A stretch of 64,000 nt of DNA, taken from Liolophura sinensis (Eukaryota; Mollusca; Polyplacophora; Chitonida; Chitonidae). Location of the stretch: assembly GCF_032854445.1 (NCBI RefSeq), contig NC_088297.1, positions 5,083,991-5,147,990 of the forward strand, written 5' to 3'. A program made the position numbers and the translations under genes. A model generated the notes under the pieces. The model ran no database searches and was not told the origin of the DNA. It worked only from the letters and a program-made list of their open reading frames with translations. Below are positions 25,401 through 37,800 of the stretch, piece by piece (within the stretch, counting starts at the first letter, position 1; every line of letters starts with the position of its first letter).

Positions 25401-27160
25401 GAACTGACACCATACTGTAGAAGATGCAAGGACGGGCTAATACTAGTATGATGGATGGTAAGACTGGCTGACTGGTTGTGCTTTGTTAGAGCTGACACCG
25501 TACTGTAGAGGATGCAAGGATTGGCTAATACTAGTATGATGGGTGGTAAGACTGGCTGACTGGTTTTGCTTTGTTAGTGCTGACACCGTACTGTAGAGGA
25601 TGCAACGATTGACTAATACTAGTATGATGGGTGGTAAGACTGGCTGACTGGTTGTGCTTTGTTAGAGCTGACACCGTACTGTAGAGGATGCAAGGATTGG
25701 CTAATACTAGTATGATGGATGGTAAGACTGGCTGACTGGTTGTGCTTTGTCAGAACTCACACCGTACTGTAGAGGATGCAAGGATTGGCTAATACTAGTA
25801 TGATGGGTGGTAAGACTGGCTGACTGGGTGTGCTTTGTTAGAACTGACACCGTACTGTAGAGGATGCAAGGATTGACTAATACTAGTATGATGGGTGGTA
25901 AGACTGGCTGACTGGGTGTGCTTTGTTAGAACTGACACCGTGCTGTAGAGGATGCAAGGATTGACTAATATTAGTGTGATGGATGGTAAGACTGGCTGAC
26001 TGGGTGTGCTTTGTTAGAACTGACACTGTGCTGTAGAGGATGCAAGGATTGACTAATACTAGTGTGATGGGTGGTAAGACTGGCTGACTGGTTGTGCTTT
26101 GTTAGAGCTGACACTGTACTGTAGAGGATGCAAGGATTGACTAATACTACTGTGATGGGTGGTAAGACTGGCTGACTGGGTGTGCTGGCTGACTGGGTGT
26201 GCTTTGTTAGAACTGACACCGTACTGTAGAGGATGCAAGGATTGACTAATACTAGTGTGATGGGTGGTAAGACTGGCTGACTGGTTGTGCTTTGTTAGAA
26301 CTGACACCGTACTGTAGAGGATGCAAGGATTGACTAATACTAGTATGATGGATGGTAAGACTGGCTGACAGGTTGTGCTTTGTTAGAACTGACACCGTAC
26401 TGTAGAGGATGCAAGGATTGACTAATACTAGTATGATGGATGGTAAGACTGGCTGACTGGGTGTGCTTTGTTAGAACTGACACCGTGCTGTAGAGGATGC
26501 AAAGATTGGCTAATACTAGTGTGATGGGTGGTAAGACTGGCTGACTGGTTGTGCTTTGTTAGAACTGACGCTGTGCTGTAGAGGATGCAAGGATTGACTA
26601 ATACTAGTATGATGGATGGTATGACTGGCTGACTGGGTGTGCTTTGTTAGAGCTGACACCGTACGGTAGAGGATGCAAGGATTGGCTAATACTAGTATGA
26701 TGGGTGGTAAGACTGGCTCACTGGTTGTGCTTTGTTAGAGCTGACACCGTACTGTAGAAGATGCAAGGATTGGCTAATACTAGTATGATGGGTGGTAAGA
26801 CTGGCTGACTGGTTGTGCTTTGTTAGAACTGACACCGTACTGTAGAAGATGCAAGGATTGGCTAATACTAGTATGATGGGTGGTAAGACTGGCTGACAGG
26901 TTGTGCTTTGTTAGAGCTGACACCGTACGGTAGAGGATGCAAGGATTGGCTAATACTAGTATGATGGGTGGTAAGACTGGCTGACTGGTTGTGCTTTGTT
27001 AGAACTGACACTGTACTGTAGAAGATGCAAGGACTGGCTAATACTAGTATGATGGGTGGTAAGACTGGCTGACTGGTTGTGCTTTGTTAGAGCTGACACC
27101 GTGCTGTAGAGGATGCAAGGATTGGCTAATACTAGTATGATGGGTGGTAAGACTGGTTGT
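22485..27160. repeat. 88-bp satellite array, about 53 copies
   Basis: The unit runs TTGTGCTTTGTTAGAACTGA, CACCGTACTGTAGAGGATGC, AAGGATTGGCTAATACTAGT, ATGATGGGTGGTAAGACTGG, CTGACTGG (88 bp). Copies are very similar. Recurrent variants are AACTGAC/AGCTGAC/AACTCAC, GATTGG/GACTGG/GATTGA and GGGTGG/GGATGG. An extra 18-bp piece (GGCTGACTGGGTGTGCT-type) is inserted near 26178. The ORFs in this span are repeat artefacts. Confidence 0.96.
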
Positions 27161-27798
27161 CTTGGTTATAGAATAAGGCAGAGTTAAAGGCCAAAAAACA
27201 CTCAAATGATGTACATATATTTTTTAGATGAAAAAACGTTGGCACTGTCAAGGGAAATGGTTTATTTATTTATGATGTTTTTCCCACAGCGTAAAATGAT
27301 TTTGGTAGCTGTCATTTAGAAAGTGAATTTTAAATGAAAATATATTGATAATTAGGAATTACACTTTCTGGATACAGCACAGATTCTAGTGTTGAAAATT
27401 GTTTCCGACCATTGTGGGTTTTGAACAAGTGACCTCTGTGACTAGGGGGCGAATCCACAAAGCCATTTATGACTAAAGTCTAAATTTTGAGATGTGATTT
27501 TAGAACTTATTTATAGACTTTAAATTAACATTTTGACCAATTTATATACCTGATCAGATAACCGATGTATGTACATTTTATTTTCCAGTACTGAAAACTT
27601 AGCCCTGTGAAGGGGTATTAAATTTTTGACAACTCAGAAAAGGCTTTCTGAAATCCGCCCCTCCAATACATGTTAACCATCTAGAACATTCGATCAATAG
27701 GCGTTCCACATACATAGACGGGAGCTGAACAAAATGCATCTATTTTCAGCTTACATGTATGCAAGAGTGATATTGACTTCAGCAGTCCAAGTGTTGCC
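27161..27798. other. Intergenic, no gene recognised
   Basis: AT-rich single-copy-looking sequence after the 88-bp array. Confidence 0.5.
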
Positions 27799-28110
27799 TG
27801 GCCTTGGTGGATTATTCCTTGACTACCGAGCTCATGAGTTCAAATCCAACTTTCACCGGTCCAGCTGCACCTTTAAGTCAGAAGGGTTTGTCAGGAAACT
27901 GGCGAATGGCAGTTGTTAACATGAGGAGCATTCCGAAACCAGTTAAAACTGTGTGTGGAAAGATCTGCCAGCAACCTGCAGATTGTCATTGAATCCCCCT
28001 CGAGCTCTGCCCAGTTCCCTCCCACCAAAATGCTGACTGTCGTCATGCAAGTGAAATATTCATGTGTACGGCGTAAAACACCATTCAAATAAATATATTA
28101 AACCAAGTAA
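27799..28110 (+). mobile_element. SINE-like copy with a different head
   Basis: The 3' half (from GATCTGCCAGCAACCTGCAG to GCGTAAAACACCATTCAAAT) is family 1. The 5' part (GAGTTCAAATCCAACTTTCA, GTCAGAAGGGTTTGTCAGG) is not seen in the other copies, so this may be another subfamily or a chimera. Confidence 0.6.
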
Positions 28111-28319
28111 ATATTAACATATTAAGCCATACTCCTCACAACACATGTGTCACTCTGTACATTCACCTTGTATCACTGTCACCACCTGTATAACCACTGG
28201 CAAATTTTGTACACAAACCTTGAACACAATCAAGATCACTGGGGTCATCATTATGAGGCAGATGGGATGTCAGAAAAAAGACAATCGGAACAGTTTTTTC
28301 TAATAATACTTTGTACATA

Positions 28320-28362
28320 TGAGGTGGGGGGTGAGGGGTGGGGGGTGGGGGGTGGGGGTGAA
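28320..28362 (+). repeat. G-rich tract, possible G-quadruplex
   Basis: Six runs of four or more G separated by T, TGA or A, enough for a G-quadruplex on the plus strand. Confidence 0.7.
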
Positions 28363-28434
28363 AAGATGTTTCTTGTTCAGTTTAATCAGATTAATAAGTT
28401 TAATGACTTGAGACTTGGTTTATACATTGATATA

Positions 28435-29944
28435 TACTAATGGAAAAAAGTAACTGTGCATCACAGAAAATGGGACAAAACAAAAGATGTTTGAAAAGTT
28501 ATAAACCTAACCGTCAATAAACATTTAGCCAAGCATTTTTCATGAAATGTCATGTCACGTATCGCGCGTGGTACGTGCACTTCGTGTATAATCACATGAC
28601 TCACATTCTGCATGATGTTTGACACATGAAGTTCACACACCTGATTTCGAAAATTGAAGAACTGTTGATTATTCTTTAGCCTCTAAATGTTGTGGAAAAC
28701 ACGTTAACTTCAACATAAACTATGCGTACAACATGCCACGGCTTACAGAAAATCAGCGTCTCCGCGCCGTGGGTATGCTGGAGATTGGAATGGCCCAGAA
28801 TGAAGTTGCCAGACATTTTGGTGTCCATCGAAACACGATATCCTCTCTATGGCGACGTTTTCAACAGAATGGGAACACGAGAGATTTGCCCCGGTCCGGC
28901 CGTCCACGTGTGACGTCACGTCAGCAAGACAACCATATTCGGCTGACCCATCTAAGGAATCGATTCCAGAGTTCCAGTTTGACTGCTCGGACCATTCCTG
29001 GCTTACGCCCAATCAGTTGCAGGACTGTACGGAAACGACTGCGGGAGCGCAACATCCGGCCCAGACGTCCTGCCATACGTCCGATTTTGCTCCAACGTCA
29101 CCGATAGGCACGTCTTGTCTGGTGCAGACAACATGTACGGTACAGGAGACAAGATTGGGATGGTGTTCTGTTCACTGACGAGTCGAGATTTCACCTGGAC
29201 GGCTCTGATGGCAGGGCAAGGGTGTACAGACGTCCTGGTGAACAGTATGATGACGCGTGCGTTGTTCAACGTCGAGCGTTTGGTGGCGGCAGCGTTATGG
29301 TATGGGGAGGCATCACATCTCATGGGCGGACCCAACTTGCCATTGTGAATGGCAATCTGACAGGCCTGCGATACAGGGACGATATCATTCTGCCTCATGT
29401 GCAAGCGTTCATTCAAGGACATGGACGTAACATCACACTTCAGCAAGATAATGCCCGTCCACATGTCGCTCGTGTTGTGACGGATTTCTTGAGACAGCAC
29501 AACATTCCGGTACTCCCTTGGCCAGCAGTTTCTCCTGACCTGTCCCCTATCGAGCACGCATGGGATGAAATGGAACGGCGATTACGTCAGGGCCCGAATC
29601 AGCCATTGATGTTAGCTGATTTGGGACAAATGTTGCTTCAGACATGGAACAACATTCCCCAAGCTTTCTTCACTCGCTTAGTGTCGTCTATGCGTCGTCG
29701 TTGTCAAGCCTGCATCAACGCCAATGGTGGACACACACGATATTGAGTTTGTGAACTGACTTTTGACACCACATCTCTTCGAGGGCGTGTCATGATGCCT
29801 AGTGTCAAATCATAAAGATTTCGAGATTATCCTGTCAGCAGTTAAACAGTGATTAAACAGAATACGAAATATCATATTCTTATCTTAATTCATTAGAACA
29901 TGGCATAACTGCAGATGATGCACAGTTACTTTATTCCAGTAGTA
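28435..29944 (+). mobile_element. Tc1/mariner-type DNA transposon, 1.5 kb
   Basis: Terminal inverted repeats lie at 28435-28463 and 29916-29944 and match at about 27 of 29 positions; both contain AAAGTAACTGTGCATCA. A TA dinucleotide lies just outside each end (28433-28434 and 29945-29946), the usual Tc1 target duplication. A single transposase frame fills the centre. Both ends and most of the coding region are intact, so the insertion looks fairly young. The interior shows no similarity to neighbouring repeats. Confidence 0.93.
28733..29746 (+). pseudogene. Tc1-type DD34E transposase with one in-frame stop
   Basis: The frame is 338 codons counting the final stop, the usual size for Tc1 transposases. 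The N-terminus has two helix-turn-helix-like segments (LRAVGMLEIGMAQNEVARHF and a second near residues 60-110) around the linker RSGRPRVTSRQ. The catalytic domain shows LFTDESRF (first Asp), a Gly-rich SVMVWGGI, LQQDNARPHVAR (second Asp) and SPDLSPIEHAWDEM (Glu). I count 34 residues between the last two catalytic residues, so DD34E. A TAG at 29105-29107 (codon 125) breaks the frame; sequence on both sides stays in the same frame, so this is a nonsense change and not an indel. As written, the copy should give no full-length enzyme, though its ends could still be moved by another source. Confidence 0.93.
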
Positions 29945-29946
29945 TA

Positions 29947-30190
29947 AATCAGCTGTTCAATTCCCTTTCATCTGAAGTATACACAAGATTTCAACAGACT
30001 CCTACACCTGTAGCAATTTTATTGATGATTTTATGGATGCTGGTTATGAGAGACTGTGCACATCCTGGCACTTAGCTGGCATGTGGCAGTGGTATGCAGG
30101 CAACAAGGTGAAAAGTAATGTGGGAAGGTATTGGGAAAGCAACAACTTTGGATGGTATTCTCTGAACTACAACTAATAATATTTATTTTC
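29947..30190. other. Intergenic, nothing recognised
   Basis: Short unassigned stretch between the Tc1 element and a SINE. Confidence 0.4.
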
Positions 30191-30198
30191 TTTTTCTA

Positions 30199-30425
30199 AT
30201 CAGTGTTTTACGCCATACTCGAGAGTATACTCACTTATACGACGGCGTCCAGCAATATGGTGGGAGGAAACCGAGCGGAGCCTCGAGGAAACCCACAACC
30301 ACCCACGATCATCTGCAGGTTGTTAGCAGGCCCTTACCACATGAGCTGGACTTGAACTCACAGCAGTCACATTGGTGAGAGGCTTCTGGGTTCTTGCGCT
30401 GTGCTGGCATGCTAACCCCCCAGCT
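30199..30425 (-). mobile_element. SINE family 1, reverse orientation
   Basis: AGTGTTTTACGCCATACTCG at the tail side through CACATTGGTGAGAGGCTTCT at the head side. The head end is degenerate. Confidence 0.82.
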
Positions 30426-31516
30426 GATAACAACCAGACAACAGAACAAAGTGCACACCATACAGTATGTAAATTGTGAACGTAATTAAAAGCTTGTTTT
30501 GGGCTAATGAGGCTGCAACTTTTGTATTAACTCCCATGTTATCTGAACAAAATTTTCACCACTGCATTTGTGCGAGCCTGGCATGTTGGCTCGAATAAAA
30601 TGGCAAATGCCTGGATATCTGCAATAGAAAGCCAGAACAAGTCCAGGTGTCTCACATGGGTCATAGAGGTCAAATTTGTCTAATGGTGGCATTGATGTAA
30701 AGAGAGTATACAGAGTGGTGCATCAGCTGTGGGGAGTATGTGATAGTGCTTCAGAATGCCAGTATAGCAGCTATGAAACTCCTGATGAGTACCTAGCAAA
30801 CGCAACAATTTTGTCTCTGAAACTAAACTGTGAAAATAAAATCTGTACACAGGCATACATAATTACTCAACGCCGAAGGTTGGAGCTTTATTGCTGTCAA
30901 AACATGTATGTATATATATATATGTGTGTATTTAGTATGATAAAAAAGCACATACCATTCAACTTTCATAATACTGATCAGTAAAACACCCTGCATAAAA
31001 TGTAAAATATATCCATGTGAGTATAAAAACACTTGGAACTACTCAAAATCTCTGATTACTCAACACAAAAATGTATAAAATGTTTTACAATACTCAACTG
31101 GCAAATATAACAAGCCCATTAACAGATAACACAATTATGTAAATCCAAACTTTCTAAATTATTGTCATAAGTGACAAAAAGAAAAGGCATGACCAATTTA
31201 TTATGAAGTTTTGCTCAAGACATCATTGATCTATATTAATTTAATAATAAACTTCTCAAATCACTTCAAATTTGGCATACACTGAGGCAAAACAAATAAA
31301 GACTACTAACCAACAAGTTTTAAACAATGTTTTTGGAAAACATTTAGATTGTTAATATCTCAGACTTCATACACAATTTCAATACACTGCTTTAAAAAAA
31401 AGTTTGATTGAATAACCATAACCATAAAAAAAACTTGGCAGTCTTAAACAGACAAACTTAATTTCTTGAAGAAAAAAGCAACAGTTGTTCAGTGCAGTAT
31501 GAATTCTGAATTCAGT
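30426..31516. other. AT-rich downstream flank of the THEG-like gene, no gene seen
   Basis: The open frames at 30504-30692 (-) and 30676-30984 (+) show no domain. A short (TA)n/(TG)n run lies near 30910. The THEG-like 3' UTR probably ends somewhere between here and 31885, but I could not fix a polyadenylation site. Confidence 0.4.
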
Positions 31517-31560
31517 GTTATCTCCCCTTTTTGTAGATCAAAACAAAAAGGGGAGATAAC
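31517..31560. repeat. Perfect 17-bp inverted repeat (hairpin)
   Basis: Arms GTTATCTCCCCTTTTTG (31517-31533) and CAAAAAGGGGAGATAAC (31544-31560) pair perfectly around a 10-base loop. The left arm plus loop recurs in inverted orientation at 33941-33969, so this is a repeat motif. It lies in the 3' flank of the THEG-like gene. Confidence 0.9.
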
Positions 31561-31885
31561 AATTCTCACCATTCTGAAAAGCAAATTCTCATTGGTAATC
31601 TGGTCACAGAACAAATTTACAAGAGACTGAGGGATAGTACTCAACACAAGAACATAGCCAGAGTTTTGGATCAGTCAGTTAAGATTGATCCATTCTGTGA
31701 GATGCACTGGTGACATGAACAAACTCACACAAAATGCAACATTACATGTGTACTGTAAGTCAAATCATTTTGCATCATCACTGAAGTGCTCTTTAACTGA
31801 TCGATCTTCAATTATATATCGGTTCAACATTGACAACCTAACAAAAGCATTACCCCAGGATGCACCCGTACAGATATTTCAGCTT

Positions 31886-34800
31886 TTACTTCTTGACCAC
31901 AACTTTTCTGGGTAGCGGCACAGCCAATTCCTCCACCCTGGGGGTGGTGTGTGCGTGTCGTGCCGCAAAGGTCACCTTGTAAGGGTCGTAATCATCTTTT
32001 AACAAGCTGCGGCTTCGCGGCCTTGCCAACTGCTGCAGACGCAAGGACGCGATGGCTTTCATAGCGGAATCCGACACCGGCCACTGAATTTGCTTCTCCT
32101 CTTGATAGCTTGGATGAAGTTTCTTTGACTCTGCCAGTTGCTCCACTCTTCCTGAGGCCGTCGCCTTCAGGGCAGCAGATGACACACTTTCTGTCGGGTC
32201 ACGAAAGGTCGCCAGGTCAGATTTCTGTCGGGGTACAGACAGGGCGTCAAGTCTTGCAGTCGAGGTAGCACGCGAAGCCCCTGGAGTAACAATGGTGTAG
32301 GGCGATCTCTCAGCCTTATACAGAGGGCTGAGGGGTTTAGGCTGGCTAAGACTCTCTGTCCTGGCTGAAGGAGAAGTGTTCTGGGCAGCTGATGAGACCA
32401 GCCAGATTGGGGTGGGCCTACATGGGAATAATCAAACAAATGAAAATCTAATTTCATCACTTCGAATTTGTCTATGCTTTCAGGCAAATTTTAATGAGAT
32501 TTCCAGGCAACAAGCTATAAATAACCTTAAGACAAACAGTCAGATTGTTAGCGTCTCAAACTTCATGTAATGACAACAAAAATAAGAGAAAACTTTCATT
32601 TCTTAACAATATTTTCGATAATACATATACTAATTTACATATTTCAGTGGAGTTTAACGCTGTGGTCAGGAATGTTTCTCCTTCATCATGGCTGCCAGGT
32701 TTGTAGGTAGAGGAAACTGGGGTAATCCACTATCCCTCACCAGGCACCGGGCAACCCTCCTGAGCTACACCAGTATCCAAATCAACCGGAGCTGGACTCA
32801 GTATGTTCAAACACGTGACATTGGTCAAATGCCTAACAGTTGCAGTGAGTCAGGCCTTTAACCATCAAAGCCAGTGAAGAGCAGTGAGTAATATCAATGG
32901 GGAAAACGCCTGATTGAAGTTTTATGCACTTCACTGATACACTTTCATGATGGGAATCAAATTGTTTACATTGTACTTCATTCACTGGGTTTTTGAACTG
33001 TACATTATTTCTTCTAATTCTTGGGGCACCTGGTCTGCTCTTTCCAGGAATTATAAATGTAACAGTAGCAGATATATTGAGTTTCTTTTGTCTCACATGG
33101 TTAGACATCTGATGAACACCAAACTTATATCCTTACTTTCCAAAAGGTTGGTAAAGAAATGTAATATTCCATTTTCAGCACTACCGATATCTGTTGCAAA
33201 ATTAGAAGAATCAGGGTAGGCAAGGAATATTTCACTAAAAAGTCAGCGGTTGTGTTTCTGGGTGGAAGACATAGCAGAGCCCACCACCCATTGGCCAGTT
33301 CTTGATATACCTAATTTCATTATGAACCTTATGTAACCATGTCAAACAGGTGGCAACGCAACCTCACATCAATTTATTTGATCACTGTTTTCCGTCGTAC
33401 TCAGGACTATTTCACCTATTTGATGGTGGCCAGCGTTATGGTGGTAGGACGTGGGGCAGAACCAGGGGGGGAAACCCCTGATCATCCGCCGGCTGCTGCA
33501 GGACCGTCCCACGTATGACCTCTCACATAAAATCATCCTAACTCTATAAACTGTTTTATGTAAAATAATTGAGAGGTTATACTCTTTTAACTGAACAATT
33601 CGTAATTTCAAATTAATTAAGTCAAGCTGTGCAAGCAAAAGCATTTCTTACCTGTCTCCTTTGTAATTTTTGTTCAAATCTTTTGACCTGGAAAGTTCTT
33701 GGACCCTTGCAGAGGCGACTGAAATAATAAAAAAAGAATTAAGAATTTTTGGAAAGAAAATCTTTAACCTTCACAATATACACGAACACTGCAAAGCATA
33801 TTAAACATCGTTAAAGCCAAATTGAAAGACCAAGATACGTTAATTTTCCAAGATCGTAGTTCCAAGGTGCACTTGAGGTTGATCAAATTACACATGATCA
33901 TCTTGATTCAAACTCTTAAGCAAAGCAGTTTTAAAGGCACAGTTTTGATCTACAAAAGGGGAGATAACTCTGTAAGTTTTTAACAATGTGACTTCAACAG
34001 AATGCTGGAGATAGAGAAAAGAAGTGAGCAAATATTATAACCACAAGTGAAGCGGTTCTGTAGACATAAAGTGTAATCATGGTGGTGATGTCAAAAAGTT
34101 TTACACCGATGGATGGACGGACAATATCATAGGATAATAAGATGACCTGTAAAATGCGCAACCTATAAAACATCTTTCAGCCAAAATTTCTCACATAAAT
34201 TTACAACTCAGTATTAAATGACTGTCTTTGTTCGTGACATTTTGGACATCATTGTTGATTTCCAATTTCAATTTGACTTCACTTTTTGGCTGGTTAATTT
34301 CCTGTTTATATGTCAGACATTTTGCCCACCTCGTCAACCAGGTTAACATATATAGGCACTATATATATAGGCATGTTTGATTAGGATAACGTAATTTGAG
34401 TCTTCAATTCCTAAATAATACAAAACATAGCTACCTCCATCTCTATAGTGTAAACAAACCTTATATACTGAATAAATATTCATTTAAAGTATGATACCCA
34501 GTTAAACCACAAGTACTGTGTTTAGTTTGCCTGGAATGTGTTCAAAGCTGAACACTGTTCCTCAGGCAATCAATAAAATTAGCAATTAGTTTGATCTAAA
34601 TTAGCAAGCCTTATATATTACTGACTGCATTAGTAGCCTAGAAATATAAGCAATGTGCAAATTAAAACTTATCAGTCTCGGTCATTTTTATATCCCTTAC
34701 GGTTGTAATGAGTGAAAATGCAAGGTGGCAATGCTCCTTGATCTTGAATGGGGGGCCTCTGTGGCTCAGTTGGTTAGCACACTAGCATAACATAAAGACC

Positions 34801-37800
34801 CTTTAACCAATGTGTCGCTGTGAGATCAAGTTTAGCTCATGCTGATTTCCTCTCCAGCTGTCCATGGAAAGGTCTGCCAGCAACCTGCGGATGGGTTTCC
34901 TCTGGGCTCTGCCCGGTTTCCTCCCACCATAATGCTGGCCGTCGTTGTATAAGTGAAATATTCTTGAGCACGGTGTAAAACATCAATCAAATAAATAAAT
35001 AAATAAATAAATAACTTGATCTTGAATGGGATCAGAACTTTCACAATCTGCTTAGTGATTGAGAAAGCACTCTGAATGACGATAAACACATTTCCAAAGC
35101 ATTTTCAATTTCTACAAAACAGTATTATATTTATACTGTATTAACACTGAAAAGACTATTTCAAAAAGGCCAGTATATAGAGTACACCTTTTTCATAATA
35201 TCGCCCACCCCATAGTCATTGCATGAGTACCTGCTTGTGACTTGAAATAGCAGTCAACAATTTCCCGATGTTTAAATGCTGCCCTCATATTACCAGTCTG
35301 ATCTTGGGAATTAGCTGAAGAAGAGACATCCATGCACCTGTGATAATTAAGTTTCTTTTATATAAATGAAGTATATGGGAAGGTCTGCCAGTAACCTGCG
35401 GATGGTCGTGGGTTTCCCCCAGGCTGTGCCCAGTTTCCACCCACCATAATGCTGGCCGCCGCTGTATAAGTGAAATATTCTTGAGTATGGCGTAAAACAC
35501 CAATCAAATAAATAAATAAATATATAAATGAACGGTACTGTTTGTTCAAAACATCCAGTCATAAATGTGCCCTTCAAACATGTCACAAAAGAACTGGAAA
35601 AGTTTGTTAGAAATTATAAATTTGTAATCGTTTCAAACAAAGTCACGAACGTCAATTAAATCCTTACCTTATATCAATATATAAATGTAAAGACAATGAA
35701 CTTGATCGAAGTATCCCTTTTAAATGATGGAAACAGAATAGATCTTGATTTATAACTGCTGGGTACAGAAAGCGAATGCCAACGTGTGGAGGAATTTTAA
35801 GCACATTTATTTGTTGCACAGAAGTGTGATACTTTGCCTGTGTCATCTCCTATTTCCTACTCAGCACCAATTCTGTACGTCGTTGTATAAGTGAAATATT
35901 CTTCAGTACGACGTAAAACACCAATCAAATAAACTCTGTATCCCTTTCATCGGGCCTACATTTTGCATGGCATACAGGCTTACTGTAAACCTTTTTCGAC
36001 CTCTATAGCACTTTTTTTTCAGTGGAATTTGTGCACATAATTAGTATGCAAATGACACCAAAAATGATTTGTCACCAAAGATGCAAGCTTCATAAAACCG
36101 TGCAGATTATTTCTCTACACCCCATACATGTAGTTCTCTCGGAATGTCTCAAAATATTGGTCGCAGCATCCAGTGAAGGTTGAAAAGTTTGAAGAATTTC
36201 ATAATCATTTAACCAATTAAGTTAGTGCAGTGCCTGTTGATAATAACTCATGTCTGCAGAACAGAGTAAATGGCTTGACTCTGCTTCTTACAGTATTCAG
36301 CCCATAGCTAAGGAGCGTAAAAGAACTATGTGACATCATCATTGCCTAATACACAATTTTTCCAACATAATCAACGGGACGTACATCAAATCGTTGGGTC
36401 CTTGGCCATACAACATGCAAGTATGAAAATGAAATCGAACAAACAGTATTTCAGAAAATCAAAAGACAGACAGATTGACACATGTATAAAGATTCCTTAT
36501 CTGATAATTAGATACAAGTACTTACCACATGTTGTTGTGCCACCTGAAGCTACCGATGGCACATAATCCACCCAATATACTGATCGCCTGCAAATGAAAT
36601 AATCTTTTGTGTTAAGAAATTCATTAAGTTCGCCACACACTATGGACATGAATGGAACTAGAAATTTCTCCTGAAATTTATGTATGTAATGGCTTTTCTT
36701 TTTATTTGTTCTTTTTTTCTTTTTTGACTTTAAACGAACATTTATTTTCATCAAAACAATATGTAAAAAGAAAATGCATATCGGTACTGTGTGCATAGTT
36801 CCAGGTTTAATTAATATTTTACCTGACAAATTCTGGACATTATCTACAACACTTGCAGCTTGCTTTATACAAAATCAGGAACTGAAAAGACGTTTCATTA
36901 TACTAGCAGTCTTATAATCATGTATAATTCTGTTAACTTCATCAGTCTTGCAATACATGCTATTTTATTTATTCAATTTTAATATTCTTTAATGCCACTT
37001 TTTTTTTTTTTTTTTGTCAAGAATTTTGCACTTACATGTACACTACTGAGGTCAGTTTTATTGGCAGAGGATATTGATTTTTTTTTTTTTTTTTTTCTGA
37101 TTGGTGTTTTTACACTGTACTCAAGAATATTTCACTTATACGACGGCGGCCAGCATTATGGTGGGTGGAAATCGGGCACAGCCCGGGGGAAACCCACGAC
37201 CATCCGCAGGTTTCTGACAGACCTTCCCACTTACGGCCGGCGAGGAAGCCAGCATGAGCTGGACTTGAACTCACAGCGACCGCATTGGTGAGAGGCTCCT
37301 GGGTCATTACGCTGCGGTAGCGCGCTAACCGACTGAGCCACGGAGGCCCCGAAACCGATATTGATATGAGCAGGGTAAATCGGTTTCAAAGCATCCCAGT
37401 TTAGTGTGATCTCAAAGATTGGCTTCGTTTTTAAATAGTACCAAACATTATGTTTTTCTCTGTAACCCACGCAGGCTACTGTACGCAATGCCCTTAGAGG
37501 ACGAAACTCCATGGCCGGGGTTATGACTGATATGCCTTCTGTGAATTAATGAATTTATTTAACAATGGGTTAAAACTTGCCCGAAAATCCGGTCTAAGGA
37601 TGGCTTGTATTTACTGATGAGTGGATATATGCTGTGAACTATTAAAAGTTCACTGCCGATTTCTTGGCTAGATTTAAACCAACAGTTTAAATCATGAACA
37701 CGATCAGACGAAACATTTGTTGTTGTTGTAACCTACCGATCCTGTCTGAAGCCAGTAGGTGTAGGCTTCGGCCGTGCAAGAAGGTCGATCCGAGTTGCGC

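Noticed and set aside
22485-27160. Could regularly spaced repeats be a CRISPR-like array?
   Set aside because: The whole 88-bp unit repeats without unique spacers, in a eukaryotic genome with introns and SINEs. It is a satellite.
28743-29557. Minus-strand frames of 89 and 184 residues in the Tc1 element
   Set aside because: Antisense shadows of the transposase, which has clear catalytic motifs on the plus strand.
32167-32487. 106-codon minus-strand frame over the THEG-like last exon
   Set aside because: It reads through the intron acceptor in the wrong frame. The frame carrying THEG repeats joins in phase to the upstream exon.
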